A stretch of 64,000 bases of DNA from an uncultured Sutterella sp. (GTDB lineage: Bacteria > Pseudomonadota > Gammaproteobacteria > Burkholderiales > Burkholderiaceae_F): assembly GCA_949287305.1 (NCBI GenBank), contig CASEFX010000009.1, positions 21,095-85,094 on the forward strand, in the 5' to 3' direction. This document shows positions 34,971 through 43,136 of this stretch, piece after piece. A program made the position numbers and the translations under genes. The first letter of the stretch is position 1, and each line of letters begins with the position of its first letter. The notes under the pieces were generated by a model that was given only the letters and a program-made list of their open reading frames with translations, searched no databases and had not been told where the DNA came from.

Positions 34971-35501
34971 TCATTCGTTCTCAGCGCGGCATTCCGGGAA
35001 AGCCGCCTTGAAATGTTCTTCCGCCTTCAAAAGGTCCATGCGATCGGGGTGCGTCTCGGCCGCCTTGCGGCGCGCTTCGCGCTCGGGCGTGACGACGCCT
35101 CCCATCATCTGCGTCATGCGGTCAAAAAGCGCCGGATCGATGCGCCCCTGCACGAGAAGCGACGTGACGGCGACGTTTCCGCGCCCGAGCGCAAGAAGCC
35201 CCTCCGTCACCTTCTCCATCCACGCGACGGCGCGCTCCGATTTGGGGTCGCCCCCCATCGTCGCGAAAAAGCCGATCCGCTTTTCCACGAGCGTCTTCGC
35301 CACCGCCTGCATGTCTTCGGGCGCCATGCCGCGGTCGTTCCAGAAGCCGAGCACGACGGGATTGCACTCGGCATAGGCCGCGGGGTTTTCGAGATAGGTC
35401 AGCGCGCCGACGTATTCGACCCCGAGGGCGTCCGCCACGGCGTGGCCCACGATGCGGGTGTTCCCGGTGCGGGAACTCACGACCACCAAAGCTTTCGTCA
35501 T
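34971..35501 (-). CDS. Flavodoxin-family protein, probable redox partner in heme degradation
   Basis: The 176-residue protein has an N-terminal FMN phosphate-binding loop, SSRTGNTR, at residues 9-16, as in flavodoxins. A glycine-rich FFATMGGDP segment near residue 80 is the second FMN region. There is no signal peptide, so it is cytoplasmic. It follows hutX by 20 nt with a strong AGGAAGGA site and overlaps exbB at its stop. Radical SAM heme-opening enzymes of the ChuW/HutW type need a low-potential electron donor. A flavodoxin-like protein (FldH) works in the heme pathway of Fusobacterium nucleatum, so a similar role is likely here. This is inferred from context. Confidence 0.82.
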   Translation of the reverse strand: MTKALVVVSSRTGNTRIVGHAVADALGVEYVGALTYLENPAAYAECNPVVLGFWNDRGMAPEDMQAVAKTLVEKRIGFFATMGGDPKSERAVAWMEKVTEGLLALGRGNVAVTSLLVQGRIDPALFDRMTQMMGGVVTPEREARRKAAETHPDRMDLLKAEEHFKAAFPECRAENE

Positions 35502-35521
35502 GTGTCCTTCCTCTTCGTCGA

Positions 35522-36049
35522 TCAGGCCGTAAGCGCGTCGCGGTCGGCAAAAAACTGCGCCTTGACGCTTTCGATCAGCTGATGGTTTTCGCGGCCCACG
35601 TAGACCGAGAAGGCGACGGCGCCCGTCTTGTTGAAGAACTGCACCGAGAGCGACTCGCGCTTCATGAAGGGAAGCGTCACGAAGGCGATCGCGCCGATGC
35701 CGTCGTAGCGAAGATGCCCGCCGATCGTCGCGTCCTTGCCGAGGATGTTGTAGTAGCCCTGGGCGCGCTTCCCCTTGGAGAGCTTGCCTTCGATTTCAAA
35801 GACGTGACCGTCGTGAACGATGAAGAGCGTCACCTTTTCCCAGAGGGCGAGGCGTTCCCAGACTTCGTCGAAGCGCTCCGAAGCGTCGCCCGTCACGAAG
35901 CGGGCCATGCCTTCGGGGAGAAGCTTCGCCGCTTCTTCTTCCGTCGTTTCCAGCGCCTTCGCGGCGGTGGCGAGCGTCACGGGATAAGGCGCCGTGAGGA
36001 GCTCTTCGATCTTGGCCTTCTGGGCTTCGGTCGGCTGAATGTTCGTCAT
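35522..36049 (-). CDS. hutX: HutX/ChuX-family cytosolic heme-binding protein
   Basis: 175 residues from the ATG at 36049, which overlaps the upstream ATPase stop by 4 nt (ATGA). The C-terminal two thirds follow the ChuX/HutX pattern: a VWERLALW segment near residue 64, GYYNILGK near 100, a GHLRYD stretch, then SVQFFNKTGAVAFSVYVGR near 130-148. Family members bind heme in the cytoplasm and hand it to degradation enzymes. Its position next to a flavodoxin and in one unit with a HutW-like radical SAM enzyme supports the assignment. The N-terminal 30 residues are family-specific. Confidence 0.85.
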   Translation of the reverse strand: MTNIQPTEAQKAKIEELLTAPYPVTLATAAKALETTEEEAAKLLPEGMARFVTGDASERFDEVWERLALWEKVTLFIVHDGHVFEIEGKLSKGKRAQGYYNILGKDATIGGHLRYDGIGAIAFVTLPFMKRESLSVQFFNKTGAVAFSVYVGRENHQLIESVKAQFFADRDALTA

Positions 36050-37542
36050 GATGCTTTGTCCTTGAGAAGTGATTGAAAATCGGTCATGTCGAGCGCCCGA
36101 TCGCAGGCGTCGAGAAGTTCGAGATCGTGCGTGATCAAAAAGACGGCGCGCCCCTTGTCGGCTTCTTCGCGAAGAATGCTGGCGATCGAGGCGAGGTTCG
36201 CCCCGTCGAGCCCGCTCGTGGGCTCGTCGAGAATCAGAATGCGCGGGTCCTTCGCGAGCGCGCAGGCGATGACGACACGCTGCTTTTCGCCGCCCGAAAG
36301 AGATTGCGGATGACGCCCGCGCAAGGGGGCGAGTCGAAGCGAAACGAGAAGGGATTCGAGACGCGCCTTTTCCGCTTCCGTCGGCGCAAAGCGGCCGAGG
36401 TCGCCCGACCAGCCCGAGCGGCTTTCCTTCGCCCAGCGGCCCGCGAGCATCGCGGCCGTGATTTCCTCTTCGACCGTGCGCATCGTGAGCTGATGGTCGG
36501 CGTTCTGAAGCACGAGCCCGGCCGACGGCATGAGGCCTTCCTTTCCGACGGCGCTGCCGTCGAGCGCGAACGCGCCTTCGGCCTTCAAAAGCCCCGTGAG
36601 AATCCGCGCGAGGGTCGTTTTCCCCGTGCCGTTGTCGCCGATCAGCGCCGTGATCCCCGCGGGCACCGCAAAGGCGGCGTCCGCAAAGATCGTTCCGCGC
36701 CCGGGATAACCGAAGCGGAGCTTCTCGGCCGTAAAGACGGTGTCCGCCTTCTCGGTTTCGCAGAGCCCCTCCTCCACCTTCACGCGGGGAAGCGTCGCTC
36801 TGGGGTCGGTCACGGCGTCGCGGCGCAGGCCCCAGCGGGCGCGAAGAGCGTCGTCCTCGAGAATCGAGAAGGGACCGCGTTCGCGGATTTCGCCCGCCTG
36901 CATGACGAAGACTTCGTCGGCGGTGTCGCGAAGCCAATAGAGGCGGTGATCGACGACGAGGATCGCCGAGCCCGCGCGCTTCAATTCGTCGAGAATTTGT
37001 GCGAGCTGTTCGGTCGCCTCCGGGTCGAGGTTTGCGCTCGGTTCGTCGAGCACGAGCACCTTGGGACCGAGCGCGAGAATGCCGGCGAGCCCCACCTTCT
37101 GCTTCTGGCCTTCAGAGAGCGAATGAATGTCGGCGTCAAGCAAATGCGTGATCCCGAGCGTTTCGGCCGCGCGCTCGAGGCGTGCGTTCACGTCGTCGGG
37201 CGTCATCCCGCGGCTCTTCAGGGCAAAGGTGATTTCGTCCCCGACGTTCAGGGCGAAGAACTGTTCTTCGGGGTCCTGAAAGAGCGTCCCCACCTTTTCG
37301 GCGAGATCCGCCACGGGCGTTTCCGAGACGTCGCAGTCGTCGATCCGCACGGTGCCCGTCACGTCGCCTCCGAGAATCTGGGGTGCGATGCCGTTGGCGA
37401 GCCGCATGAGGGTCGTTTTGCCGCAGCCCGAAGCGCCCGTCACGACCTTGAGTTCACCCGGTTCCACGCGGAAGTTCAGGTTGCGGACCGCCGTCTCTTC
37501 GGTGTTCGGATATCGGTAGGAAACTTCTTCAAATGCAATCAT
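36046..37542 (-). CDS. ECF transporter energising ATPase, fused A1-A2
   Basis: 498 residues from the ATG at 37542, two bases after the T-component stop. Two ABC ATPase domains lie in tandem: domain 1 has Walker A GASGCGKTT near residue 37, signature LSEGQ and DEPSANLDP. Domain 2 begins near 275, with GDNGTGKTT near 302, LSGGE near 405 and DEPTSGLDG. This duplicated form is the usual EcfA of dedicated ECF importers. It powers uptake together with the adjacent T and S components. Position between receptor and hutX suggests heme or a related tetrapyrrole as cargo, an inference. Confidence 0.88.
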   Translation of the reverse strand: MIAFEEVSYRYPNTEETAVRNLNFRVEPGELKVVTGASGCGKTTLMRLANGIAPQILGGDVTGTVRIDDCDVSETPVADLAEKVGTLFQDPEEQFFALNVGDEITFALKSRGMTPDDVNARLERAAETLGITHLLDADIHSLSEGQKQKVGLAGILALGPKVLVLDEPSANLDPEATEQLAQILDELKRAGSAILVVDHRLYWLRDTADEVFVMQAGEIRERGPFSILEDDALRARWGLRRDAVTDPRATLPRVKVEEGLCETEKADTVFTAEKLRFGYPGRGTIFADAAFAVPAGITALIGDNGTGKTTLARILTGLLKAEGAFALDGSAVGKEGLMPSAGLVLQNADHQLTMRTVEEEITAAMLAGRWAKESRSGWSGDLGRFAPTEAEKARLESLLVSLRLAPLRGRHPQSLSGGEKQRVVIACALAKDPRILILDEPTSGLDGANLASIASILREEADKGRAVFLITHDLELLDACDRALDMTDFQSLLKDKAS

Positions 37543-37544
37543 CG

Positions 37545-38324
37545 TCAGGGCATGTAGGTGTTCGTCATGAAGAGGTCGGCAAAGAGGACTTCGCCCGTCA
37601 CGGCCGCCGCGGTCGTGAGAACGAGCGCGGAAAGGATGCGTGCGTCGAGCGTCGTCATCGTCCGAAGGTCGGGCATGAGCGTGCGCTCGGCCGTGCCGAG
37701 GCCCTTCAGTTCCGAAGCCGTGCCGAGGGTTTCGGCGGACTTGAGCGCCCGAAAGAGAATGGGGGCGAGCAAAAGGCGCGACGAGAGAATCGGATGGCGC
37801 GTGAGCATCCCGACGCCCATGGGCCAGCCGCGGATCTTGAGCGTCTCCCAGACCTGACGGATGTCGTGCGTGAAGGTCGGGATGAAGCGCAGCATCACAG
37901 CCGCGGGCAAAAAGAGGCAGAAGGGAAGACGCATGCGCTCGAGCGTCGTCAAAAGGTCTTCGACGCGGGTTGTCATCGCGAGCACCATCACGACGTTCAT
38001 CATCGAGAGACCGCGAAGGAAGGGAATGACGAGCGACTTCACCGAGAGACCGCCGAGGCCCGGCGCCAGGGCTTCGATCACGGCCGAGCACCCCGCGGCG
38101 ATGGCCATCATGACGGCCATCGCGCCGTAGAGAACGGCGAGCAGCCCCGGGCGCTTCAGAAGGAGGACGTAAACGAGCGTTGCGAGAAAGAGCACGCCCT
38201 GCGCCACCACGCCCGAACACGCCACCGCCAGAATCGCCGTCGCAAGCGTGACGACGAGCTTCGTGCGGGCGTCGAGGCGCCTCATCATGTTCGTGTCGTC
38301 CGTTTTAGCGAACAAAGCCCGCAT
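37545..38324 (-). CDS. ECF transporter T component
   Basis: 259 residues from the ATG at 38324, which follows GGGAG and overlaps the S-component gene by 20 nt; a double ATG at 38285-38288 is an alternative. It begins with the typical LDARTKL stretch of EcfT proteins and has five or so membrane segments. Two coupling-helix regions carry the Arg-Gly motif seen in EcfT (KIRGWPMG near residue 155 and ELKGLG near 200). It links the S component to the ATPase at the inner membrane. Confidence 0.85.
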   Translation of the reverse strand: MRALFAKTDDTNMMRRLDARTKLVVTLATAILAVACSGVVAQGVLFLATLVYVLLLKRPGLLAVLYGAMAVMMAIAAGCSAVIEALAPGLGGLSVKSLVIPFLRGLSMMNVVMVLAMTTRVEDLLTTLERMRLPFCLFLPAAVMLRFIPTFTHDIRQVWETLKIRGWPMGVGMLTRHPILSSRLLLAPILFRALKSAETLGTASELKGLGTAERTLMPDLRTMTTLDARILSALVLTTAAAVTGEVLFADLFMTNTYMP

Positions 38325-38847
38325 GTTTGAGTTCTCCCACCGTTTTCCAACCGAACCAAAGACCCGCCAAGGAGCCCGCGTAGCCGAGAAGCACAATCGG
38401 CACCACCATCGTCATGAGCGCCGGGCTCTCACGCATGAACAAAAAGGACACGCCCAAAGAGAGGGCTTTCGAAGCGAAGTCGTAGACGCCCGCGGCAACC
38501 CAGGGCGCCCACTTCTTTCCCGCGCCGCCCGTCAGAAAGACGGCGGCCTCCCCCGCGAGCGCTCCGACGAGCGCGGCGGGAAGAAGCGTGAGGCTTCCGC
38601 CCAAAAGGAGGACGCTGATCATCATGCTCACGGCCGTAAAGAGAAGGAGCGTCCAGCGCTTCGGGATCTTCGTGAGAAGCACGATCAAAAGCGTCGTAAA
38701 GACGAGATTCTTGGCGACGAGCGAAACGGGGTTCATGCCGCCGCCCGCGAGCGCGATGAGAAGGCTCGAGAGCTTGGCTGCGGCCGCGAAGACGCCGACC
38801 AATACCAGTTCTCTAGCGGCCCAATGTCGGGGAAGACGTTCTTTCAT
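38305..38847 (-). CDS. ECF transporter S component, Trep_Strep/MptS-like
   Basis: The 180-residue protein is very hydrophobic, with six predicted membrane segments, the standard fold of ECF substrate-binding subunits. The sequence style (N-terminal RELVLVGVFAA, an NP motif in the first loop, and a C-terminal YAGSLAGLW segment) resembles the Trep_Strep family (TIGR02185), whose substrates are not firmly known. It lies directly after the TonB-dependent receptor and before the T component on the same strand. Substrate by context would be heme or a heme product, but a different tetrapyrrole, metal or vitamin remains possible. Confidence 0.75.
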   Translation of the reverse strand: MKERLPRHWAARELVLVGVFAAAAKLSSLLIALAGGGMNPVSLVAKNLVFTTLLIVLLTKIPKRWTLLLFTAVSMMISVLLLGGSLTLLPAALVGALAGEAAVFLTGGAGKKWAPWVAAGVYDFASKALSLGVSFLFMRESPALMTMVVPIVLLGYAGSLAGLWFGWKTVGELKHAGFVR

Positions 38848-38876
38848 GAGGGATTGTTAGAGTTCCATTACGATCT

Positions 38877-38903
38877 GGGAAGACCGCCCGCAGGCGGCCT
38901 TCC
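38877..38903 (-). other. Hairpin between receptor and ECF genes
   Basis: A nearly perfect inverted repeat (GGAAG.CCGCC with GGCGG.CTTCC, 4-nt loop) lies between the receptor stop and the S-component start. It has no U run, so it may set relative expression or mRNA decay within the operon. Confidence 0.5.
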
Positions 38904-38923
38904 TAGGACCGTTTAGATAAGCG

Positions 38924-41023
38924 TCAGAACTTGGCGTTGAACTTCGCCGCGAAATAACGACCCGGTTCGTAGATCGAGTCCGAAAGCTTGTAGGCCTTGT
39001 CCGTGATGTTGTAGAGACCCACATCAAAGCTGTAGGCGTTCTGCGGTCCGAAGGCGACGCCCGCCTCCAAGTTGAAGTACGTCGAACCGGCGTAACGCGT
39101 CGTTACCTTGTCGTCGAAATCGTAGAGAGCCGTCTCGGACTGACTCACGGCATAGAAGTCCGTACGCAACGACGCTCCTTGCACGTCGCCGTACCAACGG
39201 ACGCCGTAACGCCCGTAGAGTTCCGGCGTACCCGAGTCGTACGTAGACGTTCCGTCCTGTTCGAACTTGCGCCGCATCCAGGTGCCGTTCACGTACGGTT
39301 CAAATCCGTTTTCAAAGCGATAGCTCGCCTCCACTTCGATTCCGTGCGTTTTAGCTCCGGCAACGTTCTTGTTCATGTATTCGTCGGGCCGAACTTCAAA
39401 GGTTTCGATGTAGTTTTTCGCGTCGCTGTAGAAAACCGCCACGTCGAGCACAGCACGCCCCGGCGTAAAACGCGCACCGAGTTCATAGTTGTTCGAACGT
39501 TCCGGTTCAAGGTCGGGGTTTGCCACAACATTTCCACCTCCCATGGAGGTCGGGATGTACCGTTCCATCAGATTCGGCGCACGGAACCCCTGCGCCCAGG
39601 TAGCGCGCAAAGCCGTATGCTCGATTCCACGCCAAACAGTTCCGAGATTGAAGACGGCACGCCCGTCATTGCTCGATTTTTTGTCCTTGTAGGAGAGCCC
39701 GGGCTTGCCAGGATCCGTTGTCGAATCGGTTGTCTGAGAAGTTTGCCCTTCCCAAGTCTTTACCTCAGACTCCACCCAGGTGTAGCGAGCACCGTAATTG
39801 AGCGTGAAATCGGCAGGAAGAATGCTCTCCATAGCGGCATATACCGCATGCATCTGCTGATAGCCCGTATTTCGAGAAAGCTTGCGAGTGTAGCTGTCAT
39901 TTCTATTAGGCAACGCCCAGTCACTCCGGGTGTGAGTGTTCGTCATGGCCTCGAGATCGTCGTAATTGAACTCATACCCTGCGATCAAATAGTGGAGATC
40001 CCCCAATTGCCAATCGGTCTGGATGGCCACACCGTACTGATCCAACTGATTGTCGGCGTAGTTATCCATTTTCATACTGTAGACCGGCATCGGCGAAACC
40101 CAAACCCGGTTGTGCATCCACTTGTCGCTCTTCTGATAGAAGGCGTCGGCACGAACACGGACCAGATTGTCAGAGAGGTTCTTGGCTTCCACAAAGGCCC
40201 CCACCTTGGTTCGCTTCCATTCCGGAACGGCAACCAGGAAGTCGTCATAACCGGCCGCGGTCATGTTCTGGAGCCCAGTATTGAAGTCAAGGTCGTAATG
40301 GTCGAGCGTCAGGCCCGCCTTGACGTCTTCGTTGAAGTTGTAGGCGAGGTAAAGGCTGGCGTTCTTCGCCGAAAAGTCCGTGTTTTCGACTTCACCGAGC
40401 GGCGTATGGAGGTTGTCCGCCTTTTCGTGCGAAGCCGAAACACGGTATTCCCAACCGTTGAAGGCGCCGAAAATGGACCCCGAAACCGACGTGCCGGAAT
40501 TACCCGACGTCATGCCGGCAGAGACCTCACCCTGAACGGGACGTTCGCCCCCCTTCTTCGTAATGATGTTGATGGCCCCGCCGATCGCATCGGACCCGTA
40601 GAGAACGGAAGCCGGACCCTTGATGACTTCAATTCGCTCGATCATGGAGGGATCAATCAGGATCGGAGCACCCGACATGGACTTGTGTTCGGTAATGCGC
40701 TGACCGTCGATCATCACGACAGTACGGAAAGCATCTTCGCCGCGAATTTGAATGCGTTTCATTCCCTGGCTGCCGTCATTCATGACGCGCACACCCGGAA
40801 CGTTCTTAAGAAGGTCCCCAACGGTCTTGGCGCTTGAACGCTCGATTTGCTCCTTCGTCATGACGGAGACCGACATCGGCACGTCCAGAAGTTCCTGCTC
40901 GACGCGGGAAGCCGTTACGCGAACTTCTTCGGTACGGAGAGTTTCTTGGGCCTGCGCCGAAAGCGACATGGCAAGGAGGGCAAAAGAAACAGCCCTAGCG
41001 CAATCATAGGATCGAAATTTCAT
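38924..41023 (-). CDS. TonB-dependent outer-membrane receptor (heme/siderophore type)
   Basis: 699 residues from the ATG at 41023. A Sec signal peptide (cleavage after AQA) precedes the TonB box region TEEVRVTASR, then the plug domain (about residues 45-155, including GSDAIGGAINIITKKGG), and the 22-strand barrel ending in KFNAKF. The FRAP motif (GFRAPNLMERY) and an NPDLEPE motif are present near residues 475-505, as in heme and catecholate receptors. The histidine usually found between these motifs in heme receptors is absent. It lies 69 nt after hutW in the same unit. Heme is the best guess from context; ligand is uncertain. Confidence 0.88.
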   Translation of the reverse strand: MKFRSYDCARAVSFALLAMSLSAQAQETLRTEEVRVTASRVEQELLDVPMSVSVMTKEQIERSSAKTVGDLLKNVPGVRVMNDGSQGMKRIQIRGEDAFRTVVMIDGQRITEHKSMSGAPILIDPSMIERIEVIKGPASVLYGSDAIGGAINIITKKGGERPVQGEVSAGMTSGNSGTSVSGSIFGAFNGWEYRVSASHEKADNLHTPLGEVENTDFSAKNASLYLAYNFNEDVKAGLTLDHYDLDFNTGLQNMTAAGYDDFLVAVPEWKRTKVGAFVEAKNLSDNLVRVRADAFYQKSDKWMHNRVWVSPMPVYSMKMDNYADNQLDQYGVAIQTDWQLGDLHYLIAGYEFNYDDLEAMTNTHTRSDWALPNRNDSYTRKLSRNTGYQQMHAVYAAMESILPADFTLNYGARYTWVESEVKTWEGQTSQTTDSTTDPGKPGLSYKDKKSSNDGRAVFNLGTVWRGIEHTALRATWAQGFRAPNLMERYIPTSMGGGNVVANPDLEPERSNNYELGARFTPGRAVLDVAVFYSDAKNYIETFEVRPDEYMNKNVAGAKTHGIEVEASYRFENGFEPYVNGTWMRRKFEQDGTSTYDSGTPELYGRYGVRWYGDVQGASLRTDFYAVSQSETALYDFDDKVTTRYAGSTYFNLEAGVAFGPQNAYSFDVGLYNITDKAYKLSDSIYEPGRYFAAKFNAKF

Positions 41024-41092
41024 CGTCTGCTTTTGTTTTGTCAAAGGTTGAAGATCATTGGGTCCAAGGGTCTTCTTTTGTAGATCGTCGTC

Positions 41093-42649
41093 TTACGCGA
41101 CTTTGGAATGCATTTCACGCATCTTTTGCGCGATTTCCGCCGGATCCGCGCCTTCCATCGACGGATGCGCGGCCTTCGGGTGTCCCGCCCCGCGCACGGG
41201 CATCGCCGAGTGCGGATGCACGGGATGCACCGTACGGACTTCGGAGGGCATGAGCTGCTGCGTAAGCCAGTTGACGAGGAGCTGCGCGAGCGTGACGTGC
41301 CAGTACTGCCCCGCGACCGTCTGCACGAAGCCGTTGCCGACCGGGACGAGCAGTCCCGCTTCCACCCACTGGTTGACGACGGGTTCGGCGAGCTTGTCGA
41401 CGGGCACGTTGAACTTGCGCGCGATCGCCGTGAGGTCGATCGAGCCCGACTCCATTTCGGAAGAAATCGTGCGAAGGAGGTGCCAGTGGGGCGTGGGCCG
41501 CATGAGCATGCCGACGGGCTTTTTGCCGGCCTCGAGTTGCGCGTACCAGGCGTCGAGCTTTCGCTCCATCATGAAGCTGTGGCCGTGCAGACGCCCACCC
41601 GCACCGCACCCGAAGGCGAGACAGTCGGACGCGCCCTTCCCGAGGGCGTTGTAGATGTTTCGTTCGCGCGTGCCGTTCCCCCAGTGGTTGTTCGAGAGAC
41701 GGCGCCAGTGGGCATTCGTGAGCATTTCCACGCTCATCGCGAACATGTCGGCCTTCTGCGCCGTGTCCGCGGCGGGCGGAAGCTTGCCGTTCGCGACGTA
41801 CTTCGCGAGGGGAGAGCGCTCGAAGACATTCAACTGATAGCAGTCAATCCCGTCCAGGGGAAGCGAAGCGGCCGTCTTCACGTCGTCCTCCCAGACGTCC
41901 ATCGTCTGGCCGGGGAAGCCGTAGATGAGGTCCATCACGACGGACGCGTTGTCGTAGGAGCAGAGCTTGTCGAGACGCGCAAGGATCGTGTCCCGATCGT
42001 CGACGCGCATCATCGAGCGGCGAATGTCCGTGTTGAAGGTCTGCACGCCGAGCGAGAAGCGGTTCGCGCCCGCTTCGAGCGCCGCTTCGATCTTCTCGTC
42101 GGTAAAGCCGTGAATGCGGCCTTCGACCGTGATTTCGCAGTCGTTCGCAAGCGGCAGATACTTCTTCACCGCCCCGATCACGAGGCGCAGATCGTCGGGC
42201 GAGAAGGCCGTGGGCGTGCCGCCCCCGAAGTAGACGGCGTGCACCGGGTGCGAGGTCACGGCGGCGCGATCGCTCCAAAGTTGAATTTCCTTCACGAGCG
42301 CCTCGGCGTAGCGCGAGACGGCCTCCTCCTTATAGGGATTTTGATAGAAGAGACAGTAGAGGCAGCGCGTTTCGCAGAAGGGAACGTGCAGATAGGCAAG
42401 GGTCTTGCTCTTGCGGGGAGCATCAAGGAGTCCGTCGAGCGTGCGTTCCGCGTCGGGTCCCATCAGGGGCATTCCACCCGGTCCCGAATGAACGACCGCC
42501 TTCGCCGTAAAGGCGGCGTGAAGGGGATCCTCGGCGTTGGCTCGGCAAGCGTCGAGCGTGTTGGCCTTGAGGGCCTCTGCCATGCGGCGGGAGTTTTCTT
42601 CAAACGTGCCCTCATGCTGACGTTCGGGCGCCTGCGACATTTCTTTCAC
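41093..42649 (-). CDS. hutW: HutW/ChuW-like radical SAM heme-degrading enzyme
   Basis: 518 residues from the GTG at 42649 (GGAG 6 nt upstream); an ATG at 42640 is close. An ATG at 42712 is rejected because it lies inside the Fur box. The radical SAM motif FCETRCLYC (C-x3-C-x2-C) is near residue 110, followed by the YFGGGTP element near 155. A HemN-like layout extends to about 420, and the C-terminus is histidine-rich. The length and the operon partners fit anaerobilin synthases (ChuW/HutW), which methylate and open the heme ring without oxygen, releasing iron. Confusion with HemN-type coproporphyrinogen dehydrogenase is possible but the HutX and Fur context disfavours it. Confidence 0.85.
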   Translation of the reverse strand: MKEMSQAPERQHEGTFEENSRRMAEALKANTLDACRANAEDPLHAAFTAKAVVHSGPGGMPLMGPDAERTLDGLLDAPRKSKTLAYLHVPFCETRCLYCLFYQNPYKEEAVSRYAEALVKEIQLWSDRAAVTSHPVHAVYFGGGTPTAFSPDDLRLVIGAVKKYLPLANDCEITVEGRIHGFTDEKIEAALEAGANRFSLGVQTFNTDIRRSMMRVDDRDTILARLDKLCSYDNASVVMDLIYGFPGQTMDVWEDDVKTAASLPLDGIDCYQLNVFERSPLAKYVANGKLPPAADTAQKADMFAMSVEMLTNAHWRRLSNNHWGNGTRERNIYNALGKGASDCLAFGCGAGGRLHGHSFMMERKLDAWYAQLEAGKKPVGMLMRPTPHWHLLRTISSEMESGSIDLTAIARKFNVPVDKLAEPVVNQWVEAGLLVPVGNGFVQTVAGQYWHVTLAQLLVNWLTQQLMPSEVRTVHPVHPHSAMPVRGAGHPKAAHPSMEGADPAEIAQKMREMHSKVA

Positions 42650-42697
42650 GAGTCTCTCCGTTTCAGGGGAAGAGGAGCCTCCCGGCGCCTCTTCTTT

Positions 42698-42716
42698 GAG
42701 AACGATTATCATTAAG
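42698..42716 (-). promoter_or_regulatory. Fur box upstream of the heme operon
   Basis: The minus-strand 19-mer CTTAATGATAATCGTTCTC matches 15 of 19 positions of the classic Fur consensus, including the central ATGATAATC. It overlaps the region just downstream of the predicted transcription start, an effective repression position. It implies induction under iron starvation. Confidence 0.82.
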
Positions 42717-42727
42717 GGTGATGTTCA

Positions 42728-42756
42728 ACTCTATCCTTTACCTCCCGAAAACGCAA
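42728..42756 (-). promoter_or_regulatory. Sigma-70 promoter of the heme operon
   Basis: TTGCGT (42751-42756) and TAGAGT (42728-42733) on the minus strand are 17 nt apart; start near 42721, with the Fur box immediately downstream. The remaining ~380 bp to the carbonic anhydrase gene is AT-richer and shows no confident plus-strand promoter. Confidence 0.6.
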
Positions 42757-43136
42757 GGGGTAGATGAGAAAATTCTTATCACCAGACAAACGAAAACCTT
42801 CCGCAAACCGAAAGAATTCACCGGGACACAACAGTAAAACACCATTGTTTTCAGCAGATAACAAGAGTTACAACGATCCGGAACCTCTTTTTTCTCCCGA
42901 GTGTTCCGACCTCTCTCAATCGTTATTAATTCTCATTTCGTTTGCGGCGATTGTCTTTCTCTATCCGCAAGCCCCTTCTCGTTTCCTTTCTCTTCTCATC
43001 CGAGATCTCTTCCTCAGTCCTCCGGGACGATCCACGTCTCCGCGCTTCTTGGCATACAATCCTCGAACGCGCCGAACCAAAGGCACGTCGAACAATTCTC
43101 GAGCGCTTCAAGGCAGAGCATTTTCGGACCCAGATC

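Noticed and set aside
37543..38220. An N-terminal extension of the ECF ATPase by about 225 residues
   Set aside because: It overlaps the T-component gene in another frame and has no ABC homology. The ATG at 37542, two bases after the T-component stop, is the natural start.
41093..42649. HemN/HemW-type coproporphyrinogen dehydrogenase instead of HutW
   Set aside because: The motif region is shared, but length, the histidine-rich C-terminus, the Fur box and the receptor/HutX context favour heme degradation. Kept as an alternative in the entry.
41108..42715. A 535-codon plus-strand frame opposite hutW
   Set aside because: The minus strand has the radical SAM cysteine motif, promoter and Fur box. 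The plus frame has no family features.
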